Origin: an uncultured Acholeplasma sp. | Lineage (GTDB): Bacteria; Bacillota_I; Bacilli_A; Acholeplasmatales; Acholeplasmataceae | Assembly: GCA_937868795.1 (NCBI GenBank) | Contig: CALMNM010000073.1 | Coordinates: 1 to 47,574 of the forward strand | Length of the DNA stretch: 47,574 bases | Reading direction: 5' to 3' | Shown here: positions 6,553 to 15,476 of the stretch, in pieces | Numbering within the stretch: position 1 is the first letter of the stretch | Layout of the letters: every line of letters begins with the position of its first letter | Notes under the pieces: generated by a model | Database searches by the model: none | What the model was told of the DNA's origin: nothing | The model's input: only the letters and a program-made list of their open reading frames with translations | Program-made: the position numbers and the translations under genes

Positions 6553-7411
6553 AAAAGCAGTGATTCCAGCTGCCGGATACGGCACACGCTTCTTACCCAT
6601 CACCAAAGCATTACCTAAAGAACTTTTACCGATCATCGATCATCCAACGATTGAATATATCGTGAATGAAGCCGTCGAAAGTGGACTTACCGATATCTTA
6701 CTCATCGTAAGTTCCAATAAGAATGCGATCATTGACTATTTTGACACCAATTTAGAACTCGAAACCATTCTCTTAAGTAAGAATAAGCATTTTGAATATG
6801 GATTAATCAAGAATATCGGTGTAGGTGCAAACATTCATTACATTCGTCAAAGAGAACAACTCGGCTTAGGTCATGCCGTCCTCCAAGCTGAAGCGTTTGT
6901 GAGTGGGGAACCTTTCGCCGTCCTTTTAGGGGATGACATGTATGTCGGTAAAGATCGTCCTGCGATTAAACAACTGGTCGATGTCTATGAAAAGGTAAAC
7001 TCCACGGTACTCGGTACGATGGAAGTTGAGCTAAAAAATACGTCTAAGTATGGCATTTGTATCCCTAAAGACGGTCAAAAAGGACCGATTGTAGAACTTA
7101 AAGGCGTCATTGAAAAACCTAAAGTCGAAGAAGCACCATCCCGTTCAGCCATTGGGGGTAGATACATCCTTACCCCAGGAATCTTTGATTACCTAAAGAA
7201 CCAAACACGAGGTGCTGGTAATGAGATTCAACTCACCGATGCGATTTTAAGATTAATGGCAACCGAAAAGGTTTACAGTTACGATATTCAAGGAAAACGT
7301 TATGATGTGGGAAATAAGGTCGATTATATTGAAGCCATCCTCGATTTTGGTCTTCAAAAAGAAGAACTCAAAGATGATCTTCAAGCCCTCATCAACCGGA
7401 AAGCCAAATAG
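6545..7411 (+). CDS. galU: UTP--glucose-1-phosphate uridylyltransferase
   Basis: GalU makes UDP-glucose from UTP and glucose-1-phosphate for glycolipids and surface polysaccharide. The 288-residue protein is full length. It has the nucleotidyltransferase signature PAAGYGTRFLPITKALPKEL at residue 8, the metal-binding GDDMY, and IEKP followed by GRYIL. The start overlaps the end of the DUF368 gene, with GGAGGG at 6535-6540, so the two are translationally coupled. Together with uppP and the C55-P translocase it suggests a small locus for polyprenol- or lipid-linked sugars. Confidence 0.95.
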   Translation: MIRKAVIPAAGYGTRFLPITKALPKELLPIIDHPTIEYIVNEAVESGLTDILLIVSSNKNAIIDYFDTNLELETILLSKNKHFEYGLIKNIGVGANIHYIRQREQLGLGHAVLQAEAFVSGEPFAVLLGDDMYVGKDRPAIKQLVDVYEKVNSTVLGTMEVELKNTSKYGICIPKDGQKGPIVELKGVIEKPKVEEAPSRSAIGGRYILTPGIFDYLKNQTRGAGNEIQLTDAILRLMATEKVYSYDIQGKRYDVGNKVDYIEAILDFGLQKEELKDDLQALINRKAK

Positions 7412-7416
7412 GTCTC

Positions 7417-7445
7417 TTTACTTTTATTAGGCTTCCCATTATAAT
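7417..7445 (+). promoter_or_regulatory. serS T-box promoter
   Basis: TTTACT (7417-7422), a 17-base spacer and a perfect TATAAT (7440-7445) just upstream of the T-box leader. Confidence 0.75.
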
Positions 7446-7451
7446 AGAGAT

Positions 7452-7660
7452 AACACGTAAGAAAGAAAAGTATATGACGCTTTGATCAAGAGAGAATGCG
7501 GTTGGTGAAAGCATTTGAAAAAGCTTTATAGAAATCCACTTTCCTAGTGACGCTAATCCCGTCCGTAAGTCTGCGTTAAAGATGTTTGAGGGCTAGAGAT
7601 TCTCTAGAACTAAGGTGGCACCGCGTATGATACGTCCTTAGCGTTTTTAAGGGCGTTTTT
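7452..7660 (+). promoter_or_regulatory. T-box riboswitch, serine type, controlling serS
   Basis: The diagnostic T-box AAGGTGGCACCGCG is at 7612-7625, just before a terminator hairpin. The upstream stem I carries AGAGAG and a GGTTGGTGAAAGC-like segment. A plausible specifier UCC (7535-7537, followed by A) matches serine. Uncharged tRNA-Ser would pair with the specifier and the T-box bulge and prevent termination, raising serS expression. Confidence 0.9.
7632..7660 (+). terminator. T-box conditional terminator
   Basis: An 8-bp stem (7632-7639 with 7649-7656) followed by T-rich sequence. Its 5' arm lies close to the T-box, as expected for terminator/antiterminator switching. Confidence 0.8.
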
Positions 7661-7683
7661 CTATTCTTAAGGAGGAAATATAT

Positions 7684-8958
7684 ATGTTAGATTTACGTTA
7701 TGTCGTAGAAAATATTGAAGATGTGATCAAACGTCTATCGACACGAAATGGTGATTTTTCTTATCTCTATGAGATTGTTGATTTATACAATCAACGAAAG
7801 ACGATCATCATCGATGTGGAAGCGAAGAAAGCACTTCGAAATGAAGCATCCAAGAAGATTGGTGAAATGAAGCGTCAAAAGCTCGATGTCACACCGGTGT
7901 TGAATGAAGTGGCTCATTTGGGCGATGAGATCAAGAGTAAAGATGATGAGTTAAAACAAGTCGAAGAAAAGATTGAATATTTACTTGCTATCACCCCCAA
8001 TTTACCCAACTTGAGTGTTCCCGTGGGGAAAGATGATCACGACAATCTTGAAATCAAACGCGTGGGAGAGATCCCTCAATTTGATTTCCCAGTGAAAGAT
8101 CACATTGAGTTATCAGAAAAACTTGGGATTCTAGATTTTGATCGTGCCGCGAAAATCACAGGCGCTCGTTTTGTCGTTGATAAAGGATTAGGCGCGAGAC
8201 TTGAACGCTCACTCATTCAGTGGATGATGGATCTTCATGCCCATGAACATGGGTATACAGAAGTGATTCCTCCTTATATCGTCAATGAGAAAAGCATGTA
8301 TGCGACCGGACAGTTCCCTAAGTTTAAAGATGATGCGTTTAAAGTCGTTGCTGGGGATAACAGCTGGTATTTAAATCCTACCGCGGAAGTGCCAACGATT
8401 AATCTATTTAGAGATGAAATCATTGAAGGTGATCTGCCGATTAAGTATGTCTCTTATACCACCGCGTTTCGTTCTGAGGCGGGATCAGCAGGAAGAGATA
8501 CACGGGGGATCTTACGTCAACACCAGTTCAATAAAGTGGAACTGATTAAATTCGCGAAACCTGAAGAATCCTATGATGAGCTTGAAAAGATGCTCTTAAA
8601 TTCTGAAGAAGTCTTAAAACGTTTAGGACTTCCTTATCGAGTCGTCACCCTCTGTACGGGTGATATGGGCTTTGGCATGGCCAAAACCTATGATATTGAA
8701 GTCTGGTTACCTGGCCAACAAACCTATCGTGAAATCGGATCTATCTCGAATGCAGAAGACTATCAAGCACGACGTGCGAATATCCGCTTCAAGCGCACCA
8801 AAGATGCGAAAACGGAATACGTTCATACCTTAAATGGATCAGGATTAGCTGTTGGTAGAACCATGATCGCGATTATCGAAAATTACCAGAATGCTGATGG
8901 AACCATCACCATTCCTGAAGTCTTACGCCCCTATATGAAGGTTGATGTCATCAAATAA
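7684..8958 (+). CDS. serS: seryl-tRNA synthetase
   Basis: SerS charges tRNA-Ser with serine in the cytoplasm. The 424-residue protein is full length for the class II enzyme. An N-terminal tRNA-binding coiled coil (about residues 30-105) precedes the catalytic core, which holds motif 2 (FRSEAGSAGRDTRGILRQHQ) and motif 3 (GSGLAVGRTMIAIIENYQ). ATG 7684 follows AAGGAGG with good spacing. Expression is set by the serine T-box upstream. Confidence 0.97.
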   Translation: MLDLRYVVENIEDVIKRLSTRNGDFSYLYEIVDLYNQRKTIIIDVEAKKALRNEASKKIGEMKRQKLDVTPVLNEVAHLGDEIKSKDDELKQVEEKIEYLLAITPNLPNLSVPVGKDDHDNLEIKRVGEIPQFDFPVKDHIELSEKLGILDFDRAAKITGARFVVDKGLGARLERSLIQWMMDLHAHEHGYTEVIPPYIVNEKSMYATGQFPKFKDDAFKVVAGDNSWYLNPTAEVPTINLFRDEIIEGDLPIKYVSYTTAFRSEAGSAGRDTRGILRQHQFNKVELIKFAKPEESYDELEKMLLNSEEVLKRLGLPYRVVTLCTGDMGFGMAKTYDIEVWLPGQQTYREIGSISNAEDYQARRANIRFKRTKDAKTEYVHTLNGSGLAVGRTMIAIIENYQNADGTITIPEVLRPYMKVDVIK

Positions 8959-9049
8959 CATCATTTCACACAAAAAAAACATAGACATCCCATACTCTTT
9001 TGCTATCCTATAGGTGCTTCATTTTTCTCTCTTATTTTAGTCTCCATGG

Positions 9050-9075
9050 TATAATAAGTGTGCTCGCGCACGCTT
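9050..9075 (+). promoter_or_regulatory. -10 box followed by hairpin ahead of the two-component system
   Basis: TATAAT at 9050-9055 lacks a clear -35. It is followed at once by an 8-bp hairpin (9056-9063 with 9068-9075, TCGC loop) and ATTTT. This may be a terminator for serS, a 5' UTR hairpin, or both. Confidence 0.4.
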
Positions 9076-9100
9076 ATTTTACTAAATAAAGGTGGTCATT

Positions 9101-9757
9101 ATGAAAATATATTACGTCGAAGACGAAAAAGATTTATCTGAAATTATTAGAAAGTATTTGATCCGTGAAGGATTCGAAACGACGGTTTTTTATGATGGTG
9201 AAAGCGCGATGGCACACATTGATGATGATGTCGATTTATGGATTTTAGACATCATGCTCACTGGAGAAATCAGTGGCTATGATCTCATCAAAGCCATAAA
9301 AGAACACCATAGTCCAGCTGCTGTGATTTTCACGTCAGCACGCGACCAAGATTTAGATAAAATTATGGGTCTCGAATTGGGGTCTGATGATTATTTAGCC
9401 AAACCCTACTCACCCAGAGAACTCATCTTGCGTGTTAAAGCTGTGCTCAAACGTCATCAAGCGAGAGAAGCATCTGAAATCGTCCACTATGGACCCTATG
9501 AAATCAATGTCACACGTCGTGAAATCAAAGATGGTCAAGTTTCGATTGAACTGACCAACAAAGAATTTGAACTTTTACTTTTCTTCTTAAAAAATGTCAA
9601 TCAAGCGTTTGCTAGAGAAGAGATTTTAAAACATGTCTGGGGCGAAAACTATTACGGAAGTGATCGTGTCGTCGATGATTTATTAAGAAGACTAAGACAT
9701 AAAATGCCGGAATTAAAAATTGAAACGATCTATGGATATGGATATCGCTTGTTATGA
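9101..9757 (+). CDS. OmpR/PhoB-family response regulator
   Basis: This DNA-binding response regulator has 218 residues. The receiver domain has the acidic pair (E8, D9), the phosphoacceptor D50 in ILDIML, and K101 in LAKPYSP. The C-terminal half is a winged helix ending in IYGYGYRLL. ATG 9101 is chosen over the upstream GTG at 9092 because AAAGGTGG (9088-9095) fits it. The gene overlaps the histidine kinase gene by ATGA, so the two form a coupled pair. The stimulus and regulon cannot be read from the sequence. Confidence 0.93.
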   Translation: MKIYYVEDEKDLSEIIRKYLIREGFETTVFYDGESAMAHIDDDVDLWILDIMLTGEISGYDLIKAIKEHHSPAAVIFTSARDQDLDKIMGLELGSDDYLAKPYSPRELILRVKAVLKRHQAREASEIVHYGPYEINVTRREIKDGQVSIELTNKEFELLLFFLKNVNQAFAREEILKHVWGENYYGSDRVVDDLLRRLRHKMPELKIETIYGYGYRLL

Positions 9758-11013
9758 AAGAAATTAAGTTAGCCACCCAGCTAAACTTAATCTTTAGTAT
9801 CGTGACACTCTTGACGAGTCTCGTTTTTATGATTGCTTTAAACCGCGTGTTCGCGGATTTTAGAGCATCCCAAAATGAAGTACAACTTTCAGCCTACTTG
9901 AATGATGTAAGACAAAATTTTTCTAGTCCGCCCGTTTCTGAATATAACGGATACGTCATCTCATCCAACGGCATTGTTCTCGTTAGCAGTAATTTAGATG
10001 TGTTAGATGATCATTATACGGCACTCGATGTTGTGGAAATGATGTCGATTTGGCCTGGTCAAACACGTCATATGGAGATTGATGGTGAGCATTACTATTT
10101 TCGCATCGACCGTAGACCAAACGATAACTACATCATCGTATTTACATCCGAAGATTATCTTTCTGCCTTTGGTAGTTCATTTTCACTACTTGTGAGAATT
10201 AGTTTTATTGCACTTGTCCTTTTAGGAAACGTCATCATACTTATGTGGTCAAGAATTACAGTAGAACGGATCAAGAGACTCCAAGGAGAAGTTCAAGTCC
10301 TAAGACGTAATAACTATCAAGAGCCTATTGAAATCGATGGTAGTGATGAAATCACAGATCTTGCGAAAGCCATTGAAAAGATGCGTCAAGAAATACAAGC
10401 AGCCGATAAGACCAAACAGGAAATGCTACAAAATATTTCTCATGACTTTAAAACACCGATTGCGGTGATTCAATCCTATGCCGAAGCGATTGGTGATGGC
10501 ATTACCGATGCCAAAGAAGCGGAAGTCATCGTCAAACAAGCCGATACGCTCAATCAAAAAGTGAAACAACTCTTAGAGCTAAATAAACTAGAATACTTAA
10601 AAGATTCCACCGAATTTGAAGATGTTAGAATCAAAGATGTCATCGTCAATATCGTCAACAACCAAAAATATCGGACAACGATTGAGTTTAATCTCGATTT
10701 AGATGAGTCTACATATTTTGGCGTTAAAGAAAATTTCTACACAGCTTTTTCCAATATCATTGATAATGGATTACGTTATGCTAAATCAAAAATTGTCATT
10801 CAGTTAAAAAATAAAAAGCTCACCTTCTTTAACGATGGTGAACCGATCAGTGAAAAGTTTATTGATCACGTATTTAAACCCTATGAAAAAGGCCAAAACG
10901 GTCAGTTTGGCCTAGGGATGAGCATCGCACAAAAAACATGCACCCACTTCAACTTGATGCTTAAGGTAGAAAACGTAACGGGTGGTGTACGGTTTACGAT
11001 AGAGCCTCTTTAA
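9754..11013 (+). CDS. sensor histidine kinase
   Basis: This membrane sensor kinase (419 residues) is the partner of the preceding response regulator. Two transmembrane helices (about residues 11-31 and 143-165) flank a small extracytoplasmic sensor of about 110 residues. They are followed by a HAMP-like linker, the dimerisation/phosphoacceptor helix with H230 in ISHDFKTP, and an ATPase domain with SNIIDNGLRYA and GQFGLGMSIA. No known sensor fold is recognised in the extracytoplasmic part. The 3' end overlaps the convergent HIT gene by 20 bases. Confidence 0.93.
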   Translation: MKEIKLATQLNLIFSIVTLLTSLVFMIALNRVFADFRASQNEVQLSAYLNDVRQNFSSPPVSEYNGYVISSNGIVLVSSNLDVLDDHYTALDVVEMMSIWPGQTRHMEIDGEHYYFRIDRRPNDNYIIVFTSEDYLSAFGSSFSLLVRISFIALVLLGNVIILMWSRITVERIKRLQGEVQVLRRNNYQEPIEIDGSDEITDLAKAIEKMRQEIQAADKTKQEMLQNISHDFKTPIAVIQSYAEAIGDGITDAKEAEVIVKQADTLNQKVKQLLELNKLEYLKDSTEFEDVRIKDVIVNIVNNQKYRTTIEFNLDLDESTYFGVKENFYTAFSNIIDNGLRYAKSKIVIQLKNKKLTFFNDGEPISEKFIDHVFKPYEKGQNGQFGLGMSIAQKTCTHFNLMLKVENVTGGVRFTIEPL

Positions 11014-11413
11014 TCAAACGGGCTCTTTCTTTATAATCATCGGTGGTTAAATTTCCTTGATTGTTCTTCAGTCTGAAAAGATTGTCATCTTGTCGTTCGT
11101 AACGGGGAATCAAGTGAAGGTGGAAGTGAAAAACGGTTTGTCCAGCGAGTTCACCATTGTTAGATAGAATGTTAAGTGCGGGAGCACCAAACGCTTTTTG
11201 AATCGCTTTGGCGAGTTTGGTTGCCACCCCAAAGAGATGGCTCGCCGTCTTTTCTGGAACGTCAAAAATATTTTGATAATCCACTTTGGATACGACAAGC
11301 GTGTGACCTTTGGTCGCTTGGGAAATATCCAAAAACGCGATGACTAAGTCATCTTCATACACGATATGGGCAGGGATCTCACGACGGATAATTCTTGCGA
11401 AAATCGTTGGCAT
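10994..11413 (-). CDS. HIT family hydrolase
   Basis: This histidine-triad nucleotide hydrolase has 139 residues. The catalytic HxHxH triad is visible in VFHFHLHLIPRY, and the N-terminus IFARIIRREIPAHIVYED is typical of the bacterial Hit/HinT group, which acts on dinucleoside polyphosphates or aminoacyl/phosphoramidate nucleotides. It is alone on the minus strand. Its end overlaps the histidine kinase gene tail to tail, and its promoter region is shared back to back with pduL. Confidence 0.93.
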   Translation of the reverse strand: MPTIFARIIRREIPAHIVYEDDLVIAFLDISQATKGHTLVVSKVDYQNIFDVPEKTASHLFGVATKLAKAIQKAFGAPALNILSNNGELAGQTVFHFHLHLIPRYERQDDNLFRLKNNQGNLTTDDYKERARLIKEALS

Positions 11414-11436
11414 AGCAACACCTCTTTCTTGGCTTT

Positions 11437-11442
11437 ATTCTA
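11437..11442 (-). promoter_or_regulatory. candidate -10 for the HIT gene
   Basis: The minus strand reads TGATAGAAT (extended -10 form) upstream of an AAGAGGTG ribosome binding site. The -35 is weak. Confidence 0.35.
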
Positions 11443-11453
11443 TCATAAAGTCG

Positions 11454-11482
11454 TTGAAAACAACCCATGAAAATGTTATAAT
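11454..11482 (+). promoter_or_regulatory. pduL promoter
   Basis: TTGAAA (11454-11459), a 17-base spacer and TATAAT (11477-11482) with an extended TGT just before it. This is one of the strongest promoters in the window. Confidence 0.8.
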
Positions 11483-11509
11483 CACTACGTATATAGAGGA
11501 GGATTCATC

Positions 11510-12100
11510 ATGAAAAAAATCCCTGTGGGTATTTCGGGTCGTCATTTGCACGTCACGAAGGAACATTTAGAAATCTTATTTGGCGCTGGATATGAACTTC
11601 ACGTCTTAAAAGAACTGAGCCAGCCAGGACAATATGCAGCTGAAGAAAAAGTCGATGTTGTTAGTCCAGATGGTAAAGTATTAGCAGGCGTTCGTATATT
11701 AGGTCCCGTGAGAAAAGCTTCACAAGTCGAAATTTCAAAAAGCGATGCCATTCGCTTTAAGTTTGTCGCACCTGTCCGTTCATCGGGGGATGTCAAGGGT
11801 TCTGGTCCTGCAACATTGGTCGGTCCTAAAGGACAAGTTGAACTTTCTGAAGGCGTGATTATCGCAGATCGTCATATTCATTTCTCACCAGAAGAAGGAA
11901 AAGAATTTGGTGTCGTGGATCGTCAAGTCGTCAGCATCAAAGTCGGTGGTGTGAAAGCGGGTATTCTCGACAATGTGTTATGCCGTGTGCATCCTGAATT
12001 TCGTCTAGACTGTCATCTTGATACCGATGATGGCAGTGCATTTATGCTTTCGACTGGCGACGAAGTTGAGCTTGTCAAATCGTATACGATTAACGAATAG
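11510..12100 (+). CDS. pduL: phosphate propanoyltransferase (PduL-type phosphotransacylase)
   Basis: PduL exchanges CoA for phosphate on acyl-CoA. Outside microcompartments it serves as the phosphotransacetylase giving acetyl phosphate for ATP synthesis by acetate kinase. The 196-residue protein has the duplicated metal-binding signatures SGRHLHVT at residue 9 and ADRHIHFSP in the second half, with a further HLDTDDG motif. No microcompartment genes and no ackA are nearby, so a housekeeping acetate role with pflB is the likely job. It has its own strong promoter and terminator, so it is a single-gene unit. Confidence 0.92.
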   Translation: MKKIPVGISGRHLHVTKEHLEILFGAGYELHVLKELSQPGQYAAEEKVDVVSPDGKVLAGVRILGPVRKASQVEISKSDAIRFKFVAPVRSSGDVKGSGPATLVGPKGQVELSEGVIIADRHIHFSPEEGKEFGVVDRQVVSIKVGGVKAGILDNVLCRVHPEFRLDCHLDTDDGSAFMLSTGDEVELVKSYTINE

Positions 12101-12122
12101 TGCCTAGAGAAAGGCACTTTTT
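12099..12122 (+). terminator. pduL terminator
   Basis: A 7-bp stem AGTGCCT/AGGCACT with a 6-base loop and T5, starting at the last bases of the pduL stop codon. Confidence 0.85.
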
Positions 12123-12139
12123 CACCTCTCGGAGGTTCT

Positions 12140-13345
12140 ATGAATAAGTTAGTTAAACAACAAGTCTTTAAAGATCCACTATACGGATTTATCCATGTCG
12201 ATTATGTCCTCATCAAACAATTGATCGATTCATTTTTATTTCAAAGATTGCGTCGAATCCGTCAATTATCGGGGGTTCAGATGGTGTTTCATGGGGCAGA
12301 ACACTCCCGTTTTTCGCATAGTTTGGGTGTTTATGAAATCGCGAATCGCTTTTTATCTGTCCCAGACATCAAACAAGCCTTAGATGAAAGAAAACAGTTA
12401 TTATTTCTTAGCGCAGCTTTGCTCCACGATATCGGTCATGGCGCATATTCTCATGCCTTTGAAGATGTTTTTGGGGTAGATCACGAAAAGATTGGCGCGA
12501 GACTCATTTTAGAAAATAAAGAACTGAGAAAAATCTTAGATACTGTGGATCACGAGTTTGCGATAGATGTGGCATCTATCTTACGGAAAGAAAAGAAGTT
12601 CCCCTTAATCGAACAACTGATCTCCAGTCAACTTGATGTCGACCGGTTAGATTATCTCGAAAGAGATGCTTATTTCACAGGAGCAGCCTATGGACATATC
12701 GATGTTGATCGTTTAATTCGTGTGTTATATATTCGCGATGGACAAGTCGTGTTTAAGCTTTCAGGAATCCATGCGATCGAAAACTATTTGATTGCTCGTT
12801 ATCATATGTACTGGCAAGTCTATTATCATCCGGTGGCTCGTGCATATGAAGTCAATCTAGAAAAGATTTATCTTCGCGTGAAGGATTTACTTTTGAATGA
12901 CTTCACTTTTTTATCCAATGTAGAACCACTCAGAAAAGTGATTGAAAACCCTGAAGATTTAGAGAATTACATCCAGATGGATGACTTTTATATCAACGGT
13001 TTAATCGCAAGCTTCACGAAGTCAAACGATACCATTTTAAGAAAACTCGCGAATGACTTTTTAAATCGAAAGATTTGGAAATATGTCGATCAAAATGAGG
13101 ATAATGAAGCCAAGATTCAAAGTGTATTATCATCATACACAGAGGAAGAAAAACGTTACTTCACCTCATTTAGAACCGTTCAAAATAGCACGTATCATGA
13201 TTCAGGTGAGAACTTTGGTGATCAGATCTATATCCTTTTGGAAAGCGGAAAGATTTCTCCGCTCAAGACACAGTCTAAAATCATCGAAAGTCTCATGCTT
13301 TCAGGAACGAAGACGGATCCTAAGTTTTTCTATCAAAAACCATGA
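12140..13345 (+). CDS. HD-domain phosphohydrolase (YwfO-like)
   Basis: This 401-residue metal-dependent phosphohydrolase belongs to the dNTPase-like HD family. The HD ligands are visible in HGAEHSRFSHSLGV, ALLHDIGHGAYSHAFE and SSQLDVDRLDYLERD. Family members such as B. subtilis YwfO hydrolyse nucleoside triphosphates, but the substrate here is not known. GGAGG precedes ATG 12140. It is the first gene of a run with rnmV, rsmA and ispE, overlapping rnmV by ATGA, so it is probably co-transcribed with RNA-processing genes. Confidence 0.88.
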   Translation: MNKLVKQQVFKDPLYGFIHVDYVLIKQLIDSFLFQRLRRIRQLSGVQMVFHGAEHSRFSHSLGVYEIANRFLSVPDIKQALDERKQLLFLSAALLHDIGHGAYSHAFEDVFGVDHEKIGARLILENKELRKILDTVDHEFAIDVASILRKEKKFPLIEQLISSQLDVDRLDYLERDAYFTGAAYGHIDVDRLIRVLYIRDGQVVFKLSGIHAIENYLIARYHMYWQVYYHPVARAYEVNLEKIYLRVKDLLLNDFTFLSNVEPLRKVIENPEDLENYIQMDDFYINGLIASFTKSNDTILRKLANDFLNRKIWKYVDQNEDNEAKIQSVLSSYTEEEKRYFTSFRTVQNSTYHDSGENFGDQIYILLESGKISPLKTQSKIIESLMLSGTKTDPKFFYQKP

Positions 13346-13914
13346 GACCCATTGTCTTTGTCGTTGAAGGGAAAAATGATGCTTTTAGATTAAAAAGCAT
13401 CTTTGATCAACCGATGGTCATTGAAACGAATGGAAGTGCGATTGATCAAGAGAGTATGACCTTACTCAAAAGGTTAGATGAAACCCATGATATTATTCTA
13501 TTTCTAGATCCCGATCACGCAGGAGAACGCATTCGCAGACTCGTCGGAAAGACACTCCATCACGTCTATCATGCATTTATTAAACCCGAAGATGGACGAA
13601 GCGAAAATGGAAAAAAAGTGGGCATTGAACACGCCTCAAAAGAGGTTATCCTTGACGCACTAAAGCATGTTCAAATGGTTCAGCACGAATCCTTTAGCGA
13701 TGTGACCCGAGGGTTCCTTCATGATGTAGGTCTGATTGGTCAAGAAGGCAGTAAATCGCTTCGTGAAAAGGTTTGTGAGCGATTAAACATTGGGCAACCT
13801 AACGGAAAGACACTGTACAAACGATTGCATATGTTTTCGATTCAGTCAAAAGATATTTTGGAGGTTCTTAGTGAATCATCAAGCGAAAAAGAAATACGGA
13901 CAGAACTTTCTTAG
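13342..13914 (+). CDS. rnmV: ribonuclease M5
   Basis: RNase M5 performs the final maturation of 5S rRNA. The 190-residue protein begins with the TOPRIM domain: VVEGKNDAFRL with the catalytic Glu, and FLDPDHAGERIRR with the DxD-type metal site. The C-terminal half resembles other M5 proteins. It is followed by rsmA with a 44-base overlap, the same rnmV-rsmA order seen in many Firmicutes. Confidence 0.93.
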   Translation: MRPIVFVVEGKNDAFRLKSIFDQPMVIETNGSAIDQESMTLLKRLDETHDIILFLDPDHAGERIRRLVGKTLHHVYHAFIKPEDGRSENGKKVGIEHASKEVILDALKHVQMVQHESFSDVTRGFLHDVGLIGQEGSKSLREKVCERLNIGQPNGKTLYKRLHMFSIQSKDILEVLSESSSEKEIRTELS

Positions 13915-14656
13915 AGATAAAAATCTCTTATTGAAAATCATCCGTGAATCCAAAATCGAAAATCAAAACGTCATTGAAGTCGGCCCAGGACAAGGAGCAC
14001 TCACTTCCTTTTTGGCTGAGCGTGCCTCCCGTGTCATTGCCTACGAAATCGATACATCCTTAGCGCCTTATCTTCAACCGATCATTGAGCAACACCCTAA
14101 TCTAGAGGTCCGCTATGAGGATTTTTTGGAAGCTGATTTATCGCATCTAGAGGGAAACTATCATGTGGTAGCTAATGTCCCTTATTACATCACCACACCA
14201 ATTATTTTTAAATTGTTAGACAACGAAAAGATCAGGACTGCATCCTTAATGATTCAAAAGGAAGTCTGTGACAGGCTTGTTGCTAGTCCTGAATCGAAAG
14301 ACTATAATGCGTTATCCGTCATTTTACAGTATCATGCAAAAGTGTTTAAAATGATGGATGTCAAACGTCACCTTTTCTTTCCTGTCCCCAACGTAGACAG
14401 TGCCGTGATTCGTATTGAGAAAAGAGAACAAGCATTACTCAATAAAGAAGATGAAGTCACATTTTTGACTTTTGTTAAACACGCATTTAAACAAAAGAGA
14501 AAAACATTGGTGAATAACCTTTTCGAAGGATATCATCAACCTAAAGAAGACATCATCAAAAGACTTACAGCACTTCAGTATCCAAGTGATATTCGCGCTG
14601 AAAGATTGTCACTCGACGATTTTTTGATACTTGCAAAGGAATGGTCCCATGATTGA
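13871..14656 (+). CDS. rsmA: 16S rRNA (adenine1518/1519-N6)-dimethyltransferase
   Basis: RsmA (KsgA) dimethylates two adjacent adenines in the 3' hairpin of 16S rRNA. The protein has 261 residues. GTG 13871 is chosen because GGAGG (13860-13864) lies 6 bases before it and the N-terminus then reads NHQAKKKYGQNFL as in the family. The SAM motif is VIEVGPGQGALT, and the catalytic motif is NVPYYITTP, with Val where Leu or Ile is usual. The gene starts inside rnmV and overlaps ispE. Confidence 0.95.
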   Translation: MNHQAKKKYGQNFLRDKNLLLKIIRESKIENQNVIEVGPGQGALTSFLAERASRVIAYEIDTSLAPYLQPIIEQHPNLEVRYEDFLEADLSHLEGNYHVVANVPYYITTPIIFKLLDNEKIRTASLMIQKEVCDRLVASPESKDYNALSVILQYHAKVFKMMDVKRHLFFPVPNVDSAVIRIEKREQALLNKEDEVTFLTFVKHAFKQKRKTLVNNLFEGYHQPKEDIIKRLTALQYPSDIRAERLSLDDFLILAKEWSHD

Positions 14657-15470
14657 AGAACGCGCCTATGCAAAATTAAATCTCGCGTTAGATGTGGTAA
14701 AGAAAAGAGCGGATGGTTATCATGAACTCAATATGATCATGATTCCCATTGACCTTTATGATACCCTCTATTTCGAATTGAGTAATGGCATTGAGCTATT
14801 CTCTGATGTTGAGATCAAAGACAATGCGATTTTAAAAACTGCACAGTTACTAAAAGAGACGTATCATGTCAATAAAGGAGCGAAAATATCGCTAAAAAAG
14901 ACGATCCCCATCGGCGCAGGGCTGGCGGGAGGATCAGCGGATATTGCGGCAACCTTAAGAGGACTCAATCAACTTTGGGAACTTGAATTACCTTTGTCAG
15001 AATTAGAATCACTCGCCCTTCGTTTGGGATCTGATACCCTCTTTTGTCTTTATAACAAGCCAGCATATGTTTATGGCAGAGGAGAACATTTGTTATTTAT
15101 TGATCGCTTTATTGATGTTCCCATCTATTTGTTTTTCCCCAATGTAGCTGTGAGTACGAAAACTATTTTTGAACATCATCAAATCCTAGCACAACCCCAG
15201 AAATTTCAACGAATCCTCTCCCTTTACATCAATCATCGCTATAAAAAGATGATGCATGAGACCTTCAATCAACTTCTTGAAACCACGCTTTTTTGTTACC
15301 CAGAACTCGTCCCCTACTACAAGAAAATTAGACAGATAAGCCGTGATGTCATGATGAGCGGTAGCGGATCGACATTCTTTCTTGTTTCATTTAAGGAAAA
15401 TCAGCGAAAATTAGAAGAAAAAATGGCCAAAATAGGGCTAAATCCCGTTAAAACAAGACCAAAAACTTAA
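14649..15470 (+). CDS. ispE: 4-diphosphocytidyl-2-C-methyl-D-erythritol kinase
   Basis: IspE is the GHMP kinase of the MEP isoprenoid pathway. The protein has 273 residues. ATG 14649 is chosen with AAAGGA upstream and gives the usual start ERAYAKLNLALDV. The ATP-binding loop is PIGAGLAGGSADIAATL, slightly different from the usual GLGGGSSDAA, and the C-terminal GHMP motif is SGSGSTFFLV. An MEP enzyme means the cell makes its own isoprenoids, which fits uppP and the C55-P translocase upstream. Confidence 0.94.
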   Translation: MIEERAYAKLNLALDVVKKRADGYHELNMIMIPIDLYDTLYFELSNGIELFSDVEIKDNAILKTAQLLKETYHVNKGAKISLKKTIPIGAGLAGGSADIAATLRGLNQLWELELPLSELESLALRLGSDTLFCLYNKPAYVYGRGEHLLFIDRFIDVPIYLFFPNVAVSTKTIFEHHQILAQPQKFQRILSLYINHRYKKMMHETFNQLLETTLFCYPELVPYYKKIRQISRDVMMSGSGSTFFLVSFKENQRKLEEKMAKIGLNPVKTRPKT

Positions 15471-15476
15471 ATTTTG

